Source: Otis tarda (lineage: Eukaryota > Chordata > Aves > Otidiformes > Otididae). From it: DNA of 64,000 nucleotides. The stretch spans positions 131,639,053 through 131,703,052 of the forward strand of contig CM048552.1 in NCBI GenBank assembly GCA_026413225.1. Direction: 5' to 3'. Every line of letters starts with the position of its first letter. Within the stretch, counting starts at the first letter, position 1. The notes under the pieces are model-generated. The model made no database searches and was not told where the DNA came from. It saw only the letters and a list, made by a program, of their open reading frames with translations. The translations under genes were made by a program, and so were the position numbers. Below, in pieces: positions 39,385 through 50,259 of this stretch.

Positions 39385-40189
39385 CTGAAATAAAATGAGC
39401 TTTTCTGACCTTGCCCTCTGCCAAATGAAGACTGTTTTCAGCTTGCTTGTGACACCCTCACCTGACCTGCTGCTTCTGAAGATGGCTGAGTCAGCTTTCC
39501 TGCAAGAGAGTTGTGTACAATTGCGTACTTTCAGTGTTTGTGTGGGCATTTCTGAAAACACCCTTGGCAGCTCTCCCTTTCCTGTAGTCAGCTCCATGGT
39601 TGTGGTTAAATGTGTTACTCCTTCCCTAACAGGGACAAGAAGGCCCAATGTGCACAGACTTCCAGATGGGAAAGATGAACAGTCCATGTGGCAGAACATG
39701 ACCCTGGCATCAACTACTATTTCCCCTTGCCAACCGTTAATACCGGTACATATTTCCTAGAGCAGCTCTTCAGCAGTCTCGCAGCTGCAGCACACACAAA
39801 GCTCACGCTAAGCAAAAAATCCAGAAAAACACTGCTGATCTTCACAGGAAGCAGAGATTAATCACTTCCCTTTTATAGTCCTCTGTCCCCCATTTTGCTT
39901 TCACATGAGATTGGAGTAGAGAAATAATCACGACTTTCATTTGCTGGGAATTAGGGAAAAACCATGCAACAGATTTCCAGCTATGGTTTCTCATTTGGCT
40001 GTGTTGCTTATAGCAGTCTAAGCAATCCCAGGCCTCTTTCCTCACTCCCTCTTCTCCATCTCTGTTGTGCAAATGCAAGTGCTTGTGCCCCAAACTCTAA
40101 CAGACAACCAATCTGTCTGAAAAATAACCTGGCAAAATGAATTGGCTATTTTCAGTCATACCAGGTCCCTGATGCAATTCACTGCTCAC

Positions 40190-40215
40190 CCACATGAACA
40201 GTAGAAGAGGTAACG
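40190..40215 (-). CDS. Candidate microexon A15
   Basis: This 26-base exon lies between GGCTGCTTGCTCCAG and ATGTGG|GTGAGC, both good sites. Phase-0 entry reads RYLFYCSCG and leaves in phase 2, the phase A16 needs. All three frames are open, so it could be a chance match. Confidence 0.3.
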
Positions 40216-40388
40216 CTGGAGCAAGCAGCCATGGGAAAAGTGAGTGGGTAGCAGACAGAACTTGTTTTCTTTCATGCAGGAGTACCTGAAGTGTACATCA
40301 AATTTCAGCTATAGACTCCTTCTTCCATTTTCAGAAAGCATTAAGCTTTCAGAAATCAGTCTTTTGGAGAGCTCAGGCTAATTAGGAC

Positions 40389-40709
40389 CCTGTTTGTACT
40401 GCAATTTGAGCAATACAGTGATAGATTTACACAAACAGGAATTTCAAAAGTGCCTTGGCACTTGTCTGCAATGGATTTGATCTGTTCTGAAGTGTAACTG
40501 CGCTTGTGTAACAATTCCCAAGGTACACTAACTCTATTGCCTGAACAGAGCAAATCCAGGTCCTTCTGTGCTAAAAACACCAGTCCCACAGGATTGCCAG
40601 CTTTCCCTAGATAAGCAATTAATTCAGCCGGTAGCAGTAGCAGACACTTATGTACCCACACAGGGAGCTGTGTTATGCATAACCAGCCACTAAATTTTAA
40701 CTTCCAGCA
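40389..40709 (-). CDS. Exon A14, large coding exon
   Basis: After the pyrimidine-rich acceptor ending CTCATAATCTGAAG the minus strand is open for 107 codons to a possible weak donor ACAGG|GTCCTA, and for 11 more codons to a TGA near 40356. It begins CWKLKFSGWLCITQLPVWVH and includes CLLLLPAELIAYLGKAGNPV. Composition (Leu, Cys, Trp) resembles the downstream set. The poor donor leaves open that this is a terminal coding exon. Confidence 0.75.
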
Positions 40710-41922
40710 CTTCAGATTATGAGAAGGGGAGGTGAAGGGGTTTGCCGGATTGAATGAACTACCCTGTATTCCAGGTACACCTGTGATTCCTGGTGTGAAT
40801 AAAACATGCAGCAGAAGGTGGCCCTGAAATCCTAACTTCACTTTGGTTTTGATAGTCTACAAATAGAAAGACTCTGATCTAGGTGTGAAGACACAGCAGC
40901 CTCAAAAATGAGGAGCTGAACTGTGCTTCATATTATCTTCAACTACACTGTGACATCTGAACCAATTTGAAAGCTGGATTAGCCATTAAAGTTGAACAGA
41001 ATGTGGCTGAGAGCCTGCAGTTACGTTCAGTTTAGCTAAGAGTTGTCTTGGGAGGCATGATGTATTTAAGGTTCTAGTACAAGATGATGACGCTTGGCAT
41101 TTCCTAGAAGCTGATAGCCGCAGATAGTAGCAGAGGAACTGGCTATGATACAAAGGTAGTGTCAGTGCTACCTGTCTTCATTCAAGTTGACTGCAAGTAT
41201 CCAGAGGTTTGTTCTTGTTCAGTTTCTGCATTTCTGCTGTATATTTAGAGCAAACACTCTTCCCTAGATAACTGCAGATGGGATGTCCCCTGGCTTTCTC
41301 TAGGAGCTGCAGGAAGCCCAAGTAGAAGTATCTTGGGACAGGTAGGAGTTGTCATCAATGACAGAAGGTAATGTTCAAAGGAAAATGTGAATTTGAAGTA
41401 CACTTCCCTTAAAGATGACTCATTGGATAGAGTATGTCTTCATCTGTAGTTACTGATTTCTGTCCAGAGAGTCAAACATTACATACTGTGTCTGGAAAAT
41501 ATAAACGCATTTTTTGATAGATTAAACCCTTGAGCATTGTTTTTGTTGTTGGTGGTTTTTTTACTTTAAGCCACGTTAAAGGAGAAGAGGGTATTGATTG
41601 GATCTGGCAGGTGGTAAAGCAATTTATCCAGGCTGCAATCTCTTCAAGTCCAGCCAGTTTCAGCTTTCCTATTTCAAAAGTGTTAACCATTTTCTCTGTG
41701 CCTAGCAGTCAGGGAGAGACAACCATGGAATGCAATGAAGTTGCTTTACTCTTTGGGAGGCAGGTGGAAGGAGATGAGGGTTTTAGCAATGACTTCATAG
41801 TCATTACTAAGTCCTCTCTGATGCATGTATGAAGTTAAGCACCCTGGAAAATGCTGTACATATCCTCTGTAGAAGATAATGTTGAAATTGCCTCTATAAA
41901 ATTAGCCACACTGAACTCACAC

Positions 41923-41947
41923 CTGAACAACATGCAAACCAAAGGGA
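41923..41947 (-). CDS. Candidate microexon A13
   Basis: This 25-base exon has the excellent acceptor CATATTTCATCTCTCAG and the donor TTCAG|GTGTGA. Phase-2 entry and phase-0 exit give PFGLHVVQ and join A12 to A14 in frame. All three frames are open because it is so short. Confidence 0.42.
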
Positions 41948-43055
41948 CTGAGAGATGAAATATGCAAGGAAAATAGCAGGAAAAGCACATAAATATTAAG
42001 AAGCTTAATTCAAAACCATTCTGGAATAGTAAAGCTACTGGAAAACAAGGAGGGGATTATAGATTGCAATCTCTAGGTTTTCGTTAAAACCAAACTAGAC
42101 ATCATGGAAAACATTCTTTTGGAATTGATATTAACAGAGAGTATCTGTGTTAGCAGTACTGTTAAAACCTTAAGGTGAAAATAATTTAGAATTATGGACA
42201 ATTGTAACATTGTACTTATGTATAGCACTTTCTAGAAACACAGGAGCTGGTTTTAGGTGCCTTGACCTGAGTATCTGAAGCGCCCCTTGCAGTGACAACA
42301 CTGAATTCAGTGGGGAGTTTCTGAGCTTACTGAAATGTTAGTCCAGCCATGACAAGAAGAAAATCCTAAAAGCAGCAGGAAATTTTATACATAAAGGTTG
42401 TTGAATCATGAAGAGCAGAAGATAGTCATCAAAGTGGTTGGGGGTTTACTCTGGAGTTTTGGGCTTATGTCAGAATGTAGGTGAGACAACAGAAATGTGC
42501 TTTCTTGAGATCAAATCTGGCAAGGCAACTGTAAAACTCTGTTGCTTCTAACGAAGTTCTCTGGTATCCCCAAGGAAAAGTTTTTATTTTCTCAACATTT
42601 TCTTGACATGTACTTTGTGCTAAGGCTATACTGATAAAATGGTTGCGTAACAGATGCAGATTTGCTTATGGTACACTGGAAGGCAAGAACTGACAACATG
42701 CTAATCTCCACAAAGATTTTACACCAAAATGTTGATGTGTGTCACTTCCATTTAATTTATATTCTGTGTTCTTCATCCCACCAGTCCTGCCTAGATGATG
42801 GATGGGATTTGGTTCCTGCTCTGCTGATGTGGGTGATGGCTCTAGATGCATAAGACTCCATAAGCACCTGTCACTTTTCTTAGGTTAGGGTTGCAAAAGA
42901 AAAGGTGTAACCTTACTAGTGAACAAGACAAAACTACCATGTTACATGGCCTTGACTGTCATTTGGTGTGAGCAGAACTCTATTAATTGACCAAAAACAA
43001 AACTGCAAAATAAAAGAGTAACTTTAATGTGTCTGCTTCTTGAAATGGCACTTAC

Positions 43056-43105
43056 TGGTGCTGGAATTCCATGTTTATCACATCCCACGGGCTGCCAAGC
43101 CAAAT
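43056..43105 (-). CDS. Candidate exon A12
   Basis: This 50-base exon enters in phase 0 after TTTCAAAGTAGGGCAG and leaves in phase 2 at CACCA|GTAAGT. It reads IWLGSPWDVINMEFQH, continuing A11 without a break. Confidence 0.65.
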
Positions 43106-44331
43106 CTGCCCTACTTTGAAATAAATTATAAATTCAAATTGTTTTAATCCAATCTTGAAAACTTCACCAGGGATCTAAAAGTCCAGGTGGCTGGCTGTAT
43201 TGTCAGGAAGAGAGATTTTGAAAGGTTTGGAATAGGAATTGAGTGAACAGGGCCATTGGCACTAGGTGATGCAGAAGGACACCTATCCTTCCTCTGCCAA
43301 GTGGCAGTGGAGGGAGAGAGGGATGGGAAGGACAGCAAGTTGTTGTGGAAGTTGTTGTGGTAATCACTAGAGACTGCAGATTTGATTCTGAAGAGATAAA
43401 TGGATTTTGATTAAATATATGGATGACTTTTTTTCTCTCTCTCTCTCTTTTTTTTTTTCCCATCTTACTTTTCAACGTAGAATAACCCTTTGGGTCCAAT
43501 CCCAAACCCTACTGAAGACTGCCATCAATTCAGTAGACTCAGTATGACACCTTTTAACTTTATTCCCTTCAGAATAACACAGCCAGTAAGAACACTTTTT
43601 GACACCTTGGTAATGTCATGACTATTACTAGTCACACTCAAATACAGCTGCCTGAAACTGTGTATCTGTTTCGTTTTAGCAAAACAAATTGATTTCCCGA
43701 ACACATAAGAGGAGGTTAAGGCTTAGTTCCAACTTTGCGTGCTAATACCAGGCAAAGAAAAATCCGTAGCTGGGTAGACAAAAATGTAAATAAAAGAAGA
43801 ATTAAGATGTTTTAATTAATCACATTGTTAAGCTGTCCTAATTATATCAGATGTATAAGATGTACAACATCTGTGGGATAAGCAACTCAGGACACAGTCG
43901 GATCTGCTGCCATTCTGCTGTCTCTCTCCACGATCTGGAAGAAAAGTTACAGTTGTGACTTAATTCCCCTTAAGCTACTATGGATCCACATCCTGGTTAT
44001 CCTATTAAAAGCCTGCATTGCTGTCCTCAGATTTCTAGTGTTTCTTACATTTGTTTTTAACAGACCAAACCTCTAGGAAAGGAATAAGTCTGAGTCTGCT
44101 ATATTTCCTTCAGCCTTTAAATGTCTGGAGCTATACATAGCAACAGTGGGAGGGGAGAGAGAGGAAAGTCCACCTTGCACTTCCTGGGAAGCAATCCTCT
44201 GGTTGCTTTGCATTACACCACTAGCAGTCCATCTTGCTCAGAGCTCTTGGTGCTCAAAGTACAGCCGGTTTCAAGCAAGTCCAGTGGTTTTGATGTGATG
44301 CTTAAGCAGGGCCACCTTACCCAGACCATAC

Positions 44332-44373
44332 CTCAACTAAACCAAAGATCTCTTCCTTCACAATAATGCTGAA
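44332..44373 (-). CDS. Candidate exon A11
   Basis: This 42-base exon follows TTATTGTTCTTTTCAG and ends at TTGAG|GTATGG. Only one frame is open: FSIIVKEEIFGLVE, leaving in phase 0. A second AG five bases in (exon end 44368) gives the phase-2 entry that A10 would need. Confidence 0.62.
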
Positions 44374-44555
44374 CTGAAAAGAACAATAAATTACACCTGT
44401 TGCCCCAAATCTAACAGCTTTTCCCAGGACAGAAATTTGCATTGTATTTTGGTGGCTTTTCAGGGCAGGCCTCTGCCATCCATTTTGCCAGGCTTCTATC
44501 CAAGGGTGTCAGTGATGGTCCCCTACTCAGCTCAGACTTCTGCTGTGGTGTAGAC

Positions 44556-44603
44556 CTCCTCTGAGATGTTTCTCTCTGGCTGTTTCTCAGACTCTTTTCA
44601 CAC
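44556..44603 (-). CDS. Candidate exon A10
   Basis: This exon follows GTTCATGTGTTTGTAG. The phase-2 frame reads CEKSLRNSQRETSQR, a polar segment that stays open well past the proposed weak donor GAGGAG|GTCTAC, to about 44411. The exon end is therefore uncertain. Confidence 0.4.
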
Positions 44604-46197
44604 CTACAAACACATGAACTGCCACACTGCATCAGGTTAAATGCCAGTTTAGCCCAGAACATGAACCCCACAGCACTCATTAGCCAGTATTTCAGGAAAG
44701 TGTATAAGAAACAGAAGTATACCTTAATATAACAGAAGTGTACTGTGACCAAAAAAAAAATGCTATTTTCAAGCAGTTAGCTGGTCAGGAGCTGATTATT
44801 CAGGAATTTGTACTGGACCATAAAGTTTAATACACAGAACCGGATAAATTTTATTTCACCTAATATCTATTTTTTTTTATCTATTTGGCTTTCTTTTGCA
44901 AGGAGTGCTATGATTTAATTTTGAATAGTGTGGAAAAGTTCTTTCTTTTGCTTTTTTTTAAACCTACTATTGATGATTTCATTGGCTGTCCCCTCAACCT
45001 CAAGCACAAAGAATTTCATGTAATCATTCCCTATTCACCTTCTCTAAACTGTTTAGAGTTTTATAGGCTTTTTTCATATTACTTTCTCATCTATCTCTTT
45101 TCCAGACTGGAGAGCTGGAGTCTGTCTCACTGTTGTATATCTTTGATCATCCTGTAACCCTTCTCTATCTCATCTCTAGCTTTCTTATACCTGCCTTGAG
45201 GCTGCTGGGGAAGAACTGTATACTCATTCAAGCTGTGGGAGCACCATGAATTTATGCAGTGACATAAAAACATTTTCTGGTTTTACTCCATCCCTTTCTC
45301 AATAATTCCTAATGTTTCATGTATTCTTTTGACCTCCCCCAAGCACTGAGTTCATATTTCCAGAATCTATCCCCAGTCACTCCAAAATGTATTTCCTGAA
45401 TGGTAATAGCTAATTTAGAGCCTGTTATTATGTATGAATAGTTTTGAGTTATTTTTATTCCATTTGCATTACTTTGCACTTAGGAGCATTAATTTTCATT
45501 TGTCATTTTATTACCCAGTTACTCACTATTATGAGATTTTGCTAGAGCTCTTTGCAGTCAGCTCCAGATTAGACTGTTCTGAATAATTTTTTATCAGATG
45601 CAATCATGTCAATGCAGTATTTATCCCCTTTTCCTGCTCTTTCCAGCTTCATATTTTCCATCCTCTGTCCTTTACGTAGATTTCTCTAGAACATGGCTGT
45701 CACCCCCTTCCCAGTCCTTTTCTAGGCTTCCTCCTCAGAACATCATGGGAAAAAAAAAAAAAAGAAGATATGCCTGAATCTCCCATTCAGTTAGCATCTC
45801 TACAACAGACTGTCTGTGTGGGATTCGTTTCACCTAACTTTAGATGGTGACATCTATTTCTGAGCCAAGTCCTCTCTATAATCAAATAGAGAGGAAATAG
45901 GCAGCGCTACAGTGGAAGTGATCCAACTCTAATGTAAATGTCTAAAATGCATCAGATGATTCATGCCCTAGAAGTGTTTATTCCTCCTCATTGACTCAAA
46001 GGGAATCTACAGTGAGTGGAGCAGATGCAGATTATCTACGTCAGAGGCAGAGACATCATAAATTAGGTGAGAAGAATCCTGCTTTTCCCCCGCAGATCTC
46101 ACTGGGCTACAACCACATAATTTTCCTGATGAACTAAAAATCCAAGAACTACATTCTTTAAAGACCTTAAACCTGGAGTGGGCTTACAGAGGTCTAC

Positions 46198-46304
46198 AGG
46201 GTAACATCTTTGGTATTTCCCACACAGGGAAAACGCAGCTTCCTTTGCCATACAGCAAGGGGCCCAAGTGCAGCCAGGATCTGGTCCAGCTGGATGCAGG
46301 CTTC
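46198..46304 (-). CDS. Candidate exon A9
   Basis: This 107-base exon follows TGCCCACTCTGTTCTAG. The phase-0 frame EACIQLDQILAALGPLAVWQ and onward is a clear amphipathic helix pattern. The donor ACCCT|GTAGAC lies just before an in-frame stop and leaves in phase 2. Confidence 0.6.
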
Positions 46305-46573
46305 CTAGAACAGAGTGGGCATAACTCTGCAAAAGCAATATTTCACATGCCCTGTCCCTCATTCCTACGTTACTCTGGCTCCAGAATACTGTAATGCCAC
46401 ACAGTTCCTATCAGAATGTTTTGACAGGACTGATCTTTTCTTGGAAAGATTTATTTACACTTGAAATATCTTCCCATTTCCTTGCATCATTTCTATAGCA
46501 TCATGTCTTCCACAGAAAGGACAAGTTTATAACAGATGTATGTACTTCAGCTTATCTTTCCTATCTTACTTAC

Positions 46574-46620
46574 CATCCTTTCCATCCCAAATAACCCTTC
46601 ACAGCCATCAAGAGTCATGC
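46574..46620 (-). CDS. Candidate exon A8
   Basis: This 47-base exon has the strong donor GATG|GTAAGT and the acceptor GATCCTCTGCCAG. Only the phase-1 entry is open. It reads MTLDGCEGLFGMERM and leaves in phase 0, fitting A9. Confidence 0.55.
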
Positions 46621-46765
46621 CTGGCAGAGGATCATTCACTTAGAGCTTTTAGACTGTTCCCTCCACAAGTTAATGATAAAAGCTACATTTCTAAAAAAGC
46701 AATGTTCTCCTAGCAGTCCACTGAGGCAGCTAATATAATCTTGAGACACTTGGCAGTAAAGTTAC

Positions 46766-46807
46766 CTCTGAGATCTGTTTTACAGCCAATAATATATAGG
46801 GAAAGTG
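46766..46807 (-). CDS. Candidate exon A7
   Basis: This 42-base exon follows GTATGTCCTGAGTGCAG and ends at CAGAG|GTAACT. Phase 0 gives HFPYILLAVKQISE, fitting A6. Phase 1 gives LSLYIIGCKTDLRG, fitting the next exon. Both cannot hold in one transcript, which marks this stretch as unresolved. Confidence 0.45.
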
Positions 46808-47193
46808 CTGCACTCAGGACATACAAAAAAAATCTTCTAAAAAATCTGATTAATTTTCCTTTGTGCAATATCCACTGGGGAAGAAATATCCAGGGAGCAG
46901 CTTGTTCTAAAGCTTCAAAATGTTACTGCAAATTAATGTGCACTGGTTAGTACCCTTAAGCAACAGAACTACTCTGAGAACATAGCTTATAAAAATGCTT
47001 TTTTCCTCTCTCAACGAAATATTCAGAAAGCACAGACTATAAAAAGTCTTTAAAAAAAAAAATATTCCTTTTATCTTCAATTAGTCTTCAGAGCAATCTT
47101 GTGACCCTAGCTTGGATCAAATACCATCTGAGATAAGAGTAAGGAAGAAATAAGTTATATGAAGTCCAGTATATAGAGAGTATTACTGCTTAC

Positions 47194-47214
47194 CTTAGGA
47201 GAAATGACAGTGTA
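47194..47214 (-). CDS. Candidate microexon A6
   Basis: This 21-base exon, YTVISPK, is phase 0 at both ends. It follows TTGTTACCATCTCCAG and ends at CTAAG|GTAAGC, both very good sites. It extends the A5 outer-acceptor reading in frame. Confidence 0.45.
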
Positions 47215-47290
47215 CTGGAGATGGTAACAACACAAGCTTTTATTTGGACGTTTCTATGATCCAGACTAACCCAATCGACTACAGCTTCAC

Positions 47291-47325
47291 CTGGAAGACG
47301 CATGTCCTCTCCTTAGAGAAACTAC
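47291..47325 (-). CDS. Candidate exon A5, two possible acceptors
   Basis: The donor is TTCCAG|GTGAAG. The outer acceptor (CATGTCCAG) gives 35 bases, entering in phase 1, leaving in phase 0 and reading SFSKERTCVFQ. An inner acceptor (TTTCTCTAAG) gives 21 bases ending at 47311, phase 1 at both ends. Confidence 0.48.
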
Positions 47326-47730
47326 CTGGACATGGCATTTGACTTGGAACTCCTGGACAGGGACTGGTGAGTAATGCCAGCCCAGAAATGGCAAAGGAGT
47401 GCAGCTATCTCCCAAAAGAAAGCTTGAACCAAGAAAGAAGACATCAAAGGATTTTTTAAAGAATATTCAGTGATAAAAAGGACAGAACATCATTAATCTA
47501 ATTATCTAATTGTTAATTGTTAATCTAGCATTTAACATGAACATCCTGTACATTTTCGCACCTGAATAATGAGAGAGACTTAGTTGTATCCATTGTATAC
47601 TCCCAGGAGCTATCAGTGCCATGAGATTAAAAATGCTAGAATTCAGTGTAAACCCTGCCAAATGCCTGATAACTAAAACCGTAAGAGTCTGTGACAGGGA
47701 GATGGAGGCTTACCTAATGTTATGTGGTAA

Positions 47731-47911
47731 TGGTCAGGCACTGGAACAGGCTGCCCAAGGAAGTGGTGGAGTCACCATCCCTGGAGGTGTTCAAAAAACG
47801 TGTAGAGGTGTCACTTCAGGCCATGGTTTAGTGGACATGGTGATGTTAGGTTGATGGTTGGACCTGATGATCTTGGAGGTCTTTTCCAACCTTAAAGATT
47901 CTATGGTTCTG
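47731..47911 (+). mobile_element. CR1 LINE 3' tail
   Basis: About 180 bases match the CR1 3' end, from AGGCACTGGAACAGGCTGCC to CTTAAAGATTCTATGGTTCT. It lies in the intron between candidate exons A4 and A5-A3. Its 3' sequence differs from the other copies, suggesting another CR1 subfamily. Confidence 0.9.
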
Positions 47912-48013
47912 CAAGAAAAATCTGCTGATTGCAATAATAATGTGTTACAGTGTGAAGGTAAGATTCATCTGTGCCTGGTGATGCAATGTGGATGTCCCCA
48001 GCTGAGTGCTCAC

Positions 48014-48055
48014 CTCTGGCCCCTTTTATGGTCAGTGGAGAAAAAATGCATATTT
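48014..48055 (-). CDS. Candidate exon A4
   Basis: This 42-base exon has the strong donor CAGAG|GTGAGC and the acceptor GAATTATACCCCAG. Phase 1 at both ends reads ICIFSPLTIKGARG. The phase-2 frame is also open. Confidence 0.5.
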
Positions 48056-48869
48056 CTGGGGTATAATTCATCTATTCTTAAATTAGATACTTAAATTAGG
48101 ACACAGCTGTGGGAATCCCACCTCTAGAATACTGTCTTCTGAGCAGCCTCCCATCCCTGGGTTCCTACTGCTCATTTTTACTAAGGAATTTTCTAGTTAT
48201 TATTGAATGCAAATGACGTGTCTCAAGACCCCTATTGTTTATCTACTCTATTTATCTTCTCCTTCCGTCTCATTGAGCTGTATTCTTGTGGAACTGCTTA
48301 GAACCTGCACCAACGTTAATGGAGTACTCTTATGCTTGTCTGAAATTGATTCCTCTGTGACATGTAGACAAGTTGTTCGTAGAGCTTCCTCTTTCCCCAT
48401 AATTATTTTTTTATCTTAGGAAATTAACTGACTTGTAGTTACAGACTTGAATTTTGGCATTGTGTATATCTTATATATCATATGTAGTACATAATATATA
48501 TGATAAATAATTTCTTTCATTACATGGCCATTTCAACAGTATGAGGTTTAGCCCTTTCAGTAGATCATGCATGCTGTAAGCCACAGGGGCCAGTCTGTGT
48601 GTTACAAATGGCTTCGTGCCAACAGCAAGGCATGGCAATTGGTGGTGATGCTCAGCTTTCAGACAGTGCCACAGCACGACTCTCTGCATCGGGGAAGCTG
48701 CCGTAGCAGCATCGCTGTCCTCTCCCATCAGTCAGCACGTACACCAAGCTCGGAAACGTGCAAGACGTCAACCAGATTGCAAGTGGCAATGGGACACAGG
48801 GGGAAACCCTGGGCTGGATGCAGCTGTAGTCTGTGGGGAGTGGCCATCCTGCTTTTGCTGCTGCTGTAC

Positions 48870-48997
48870 GTCTCACAACCCTGAATATGCTCCGATCAAG
48901 AGATGCTAATCGGAGTGAGAGGCAAGTTTCTGCATTTGGAGTCAACCTTGTAAATCTTGCCCAGAGTGCTGAGCATTTCTCTTGAAAACCATCACTT
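48870..48997 (-). CDS. Candidate exon A3
   Basis: The acceptor is excellent, with a long pyrimidine tract before CATCCACACAG. In the phase-2 frame it reads SDGFQEKCSALWARFTRLTP and onward through LASLDRSIF. The donor is uncertain: GAGAC|GTACAG gives the phase-1 exit needed next, while AGG|GTTGTG a few bases earlier gives phase 0. The frame stays open for another 200 bases past either donor. Confidence 0.5.
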
Positions 48998-50210
48998 CTG
49001 TGTGGATGTAGTGTAGAGAAAGGAAGAAGGTAACAGTTAAGCCACATAAATTCATGCCAAAAATCGTATTCAAAATTTTTGCAGTGTGAACATGTCCTAA
49101 GCCAATGCAGAGTTACAGAGGACACAGGCACAGAACTTGCAGATCCAGCCTTGGTTCCTAAATTCAGTATCCTCCCCTTTCATTTATGTAAATACAAAAA
49201 AAAAAAAAAAAGACAAAAATAATATTTTTACAACTTCCTTTTTGTTTCAAGGGAGGTAATTGAAATCTAAACGGAAGTAAAGCCATGTAAGAAAAAGTTT
49301 TAGGAAACCTTATTTTGAGTTTTTGGAGGTTTCACTAATGCTGCAAAAAGAAATCTTTTTTTCCTGATCGTCCAGATGCCGCTTTTCACAGATTGTAATA
49401 CATTTTACAGAAGTGGCTAAATGTTTTCTCCATTTTGCTCACCAGGAAATGCATTCATTTCATATTTAGCACTTAATTCCTGAGTGCTCAGAATTAGCTA
49501 CATCAGATGAAATCCTGGAAAAGTTCCCTTTAACTACAGTAGGTCCAATATTTTACCACAGGCTGGATTTTCAGAACTGCTGCTGGCTCCTAGCTCTGAG
49601 AGAGATCAGTTGAAACCTCAAGTGCTCAGAGAAGCAGAAAATCTGGGTCTAGGTATAGGAATCTCAGGTTGAGCAAAAGCAGAGGCATCTCAGTTCAGAC
49701 TCTGCTTTTGAAAATTTGCCTGCGTGTACAGGAATGTAGTATCGCTTTCAATGTCTGTGTCCGTGATCTACCCACTGCACGACAGTGCCTAACCCCTGGG
49801 ATTTTTGTCATAACTATAGCGAGGATAAAAGCCAAAAGTGGCTTTTTTATCAATCTGGCTCTTGTAATTCGAGTGCCTTGGATCGCTCAATGCAACTTCA
49901 CCTCCTGCAGACTAGACATAGAGGAAGGGAGAGGATTCTGCCAGAGATCAATAGTGTCATTCAGACAAGGCATTACGGGGAGCGTCTGTCTGCTTTGGTA
50001 TCTGCCTCTGGTTTACCACTGGGAATAATGGGCTTTGACATCTTGCCAGCCCTGCCATCCTAGAGAAGAGGTCGTTGCTAGTTCAACTCTGAGTGCCTCT
50101 TGCTAATCCGCCATTAACCACAGCACTCTTAGGCAATTATTCCTGTCTGGCATTTCCATCGTGAAAAGGATATTCAAGTAACCTTACAATGCATAAACCA
50201 GTTTTCTTAC

Positions 50211-50259
50211 CTGCACAGCTTTTTTGTGATCTCCCAGGAAATAACTCTTACATTTTTCT
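50211..50259 (-). CDS. Candidate exon A2
   Basis: This 49-base exon has the strong donor GCAG|GTAAGA and the acceptor TTTGACCCATGCCTAAG. Phase-1 entry with phase-2 exit gives KNVRVISWEITKKLC and fits both neighbours. A second frame (EKCKSYFLGDHKKAVQ) is also open. Confidence 0.5.

Noticed and set aside
39462-39499. 38 bases between two excellent minus-strand splice sites
   Set aside because: None of its open frames leaves in the phase needed by A16 only 78 bases away. It may be an alternative exon, but it is not supported.
49669-50063. Plus-strand ORFs of 119 and 92 codons
   Set aside because: Two overlapping frames are equally open, with no splice sites or motif to support them.
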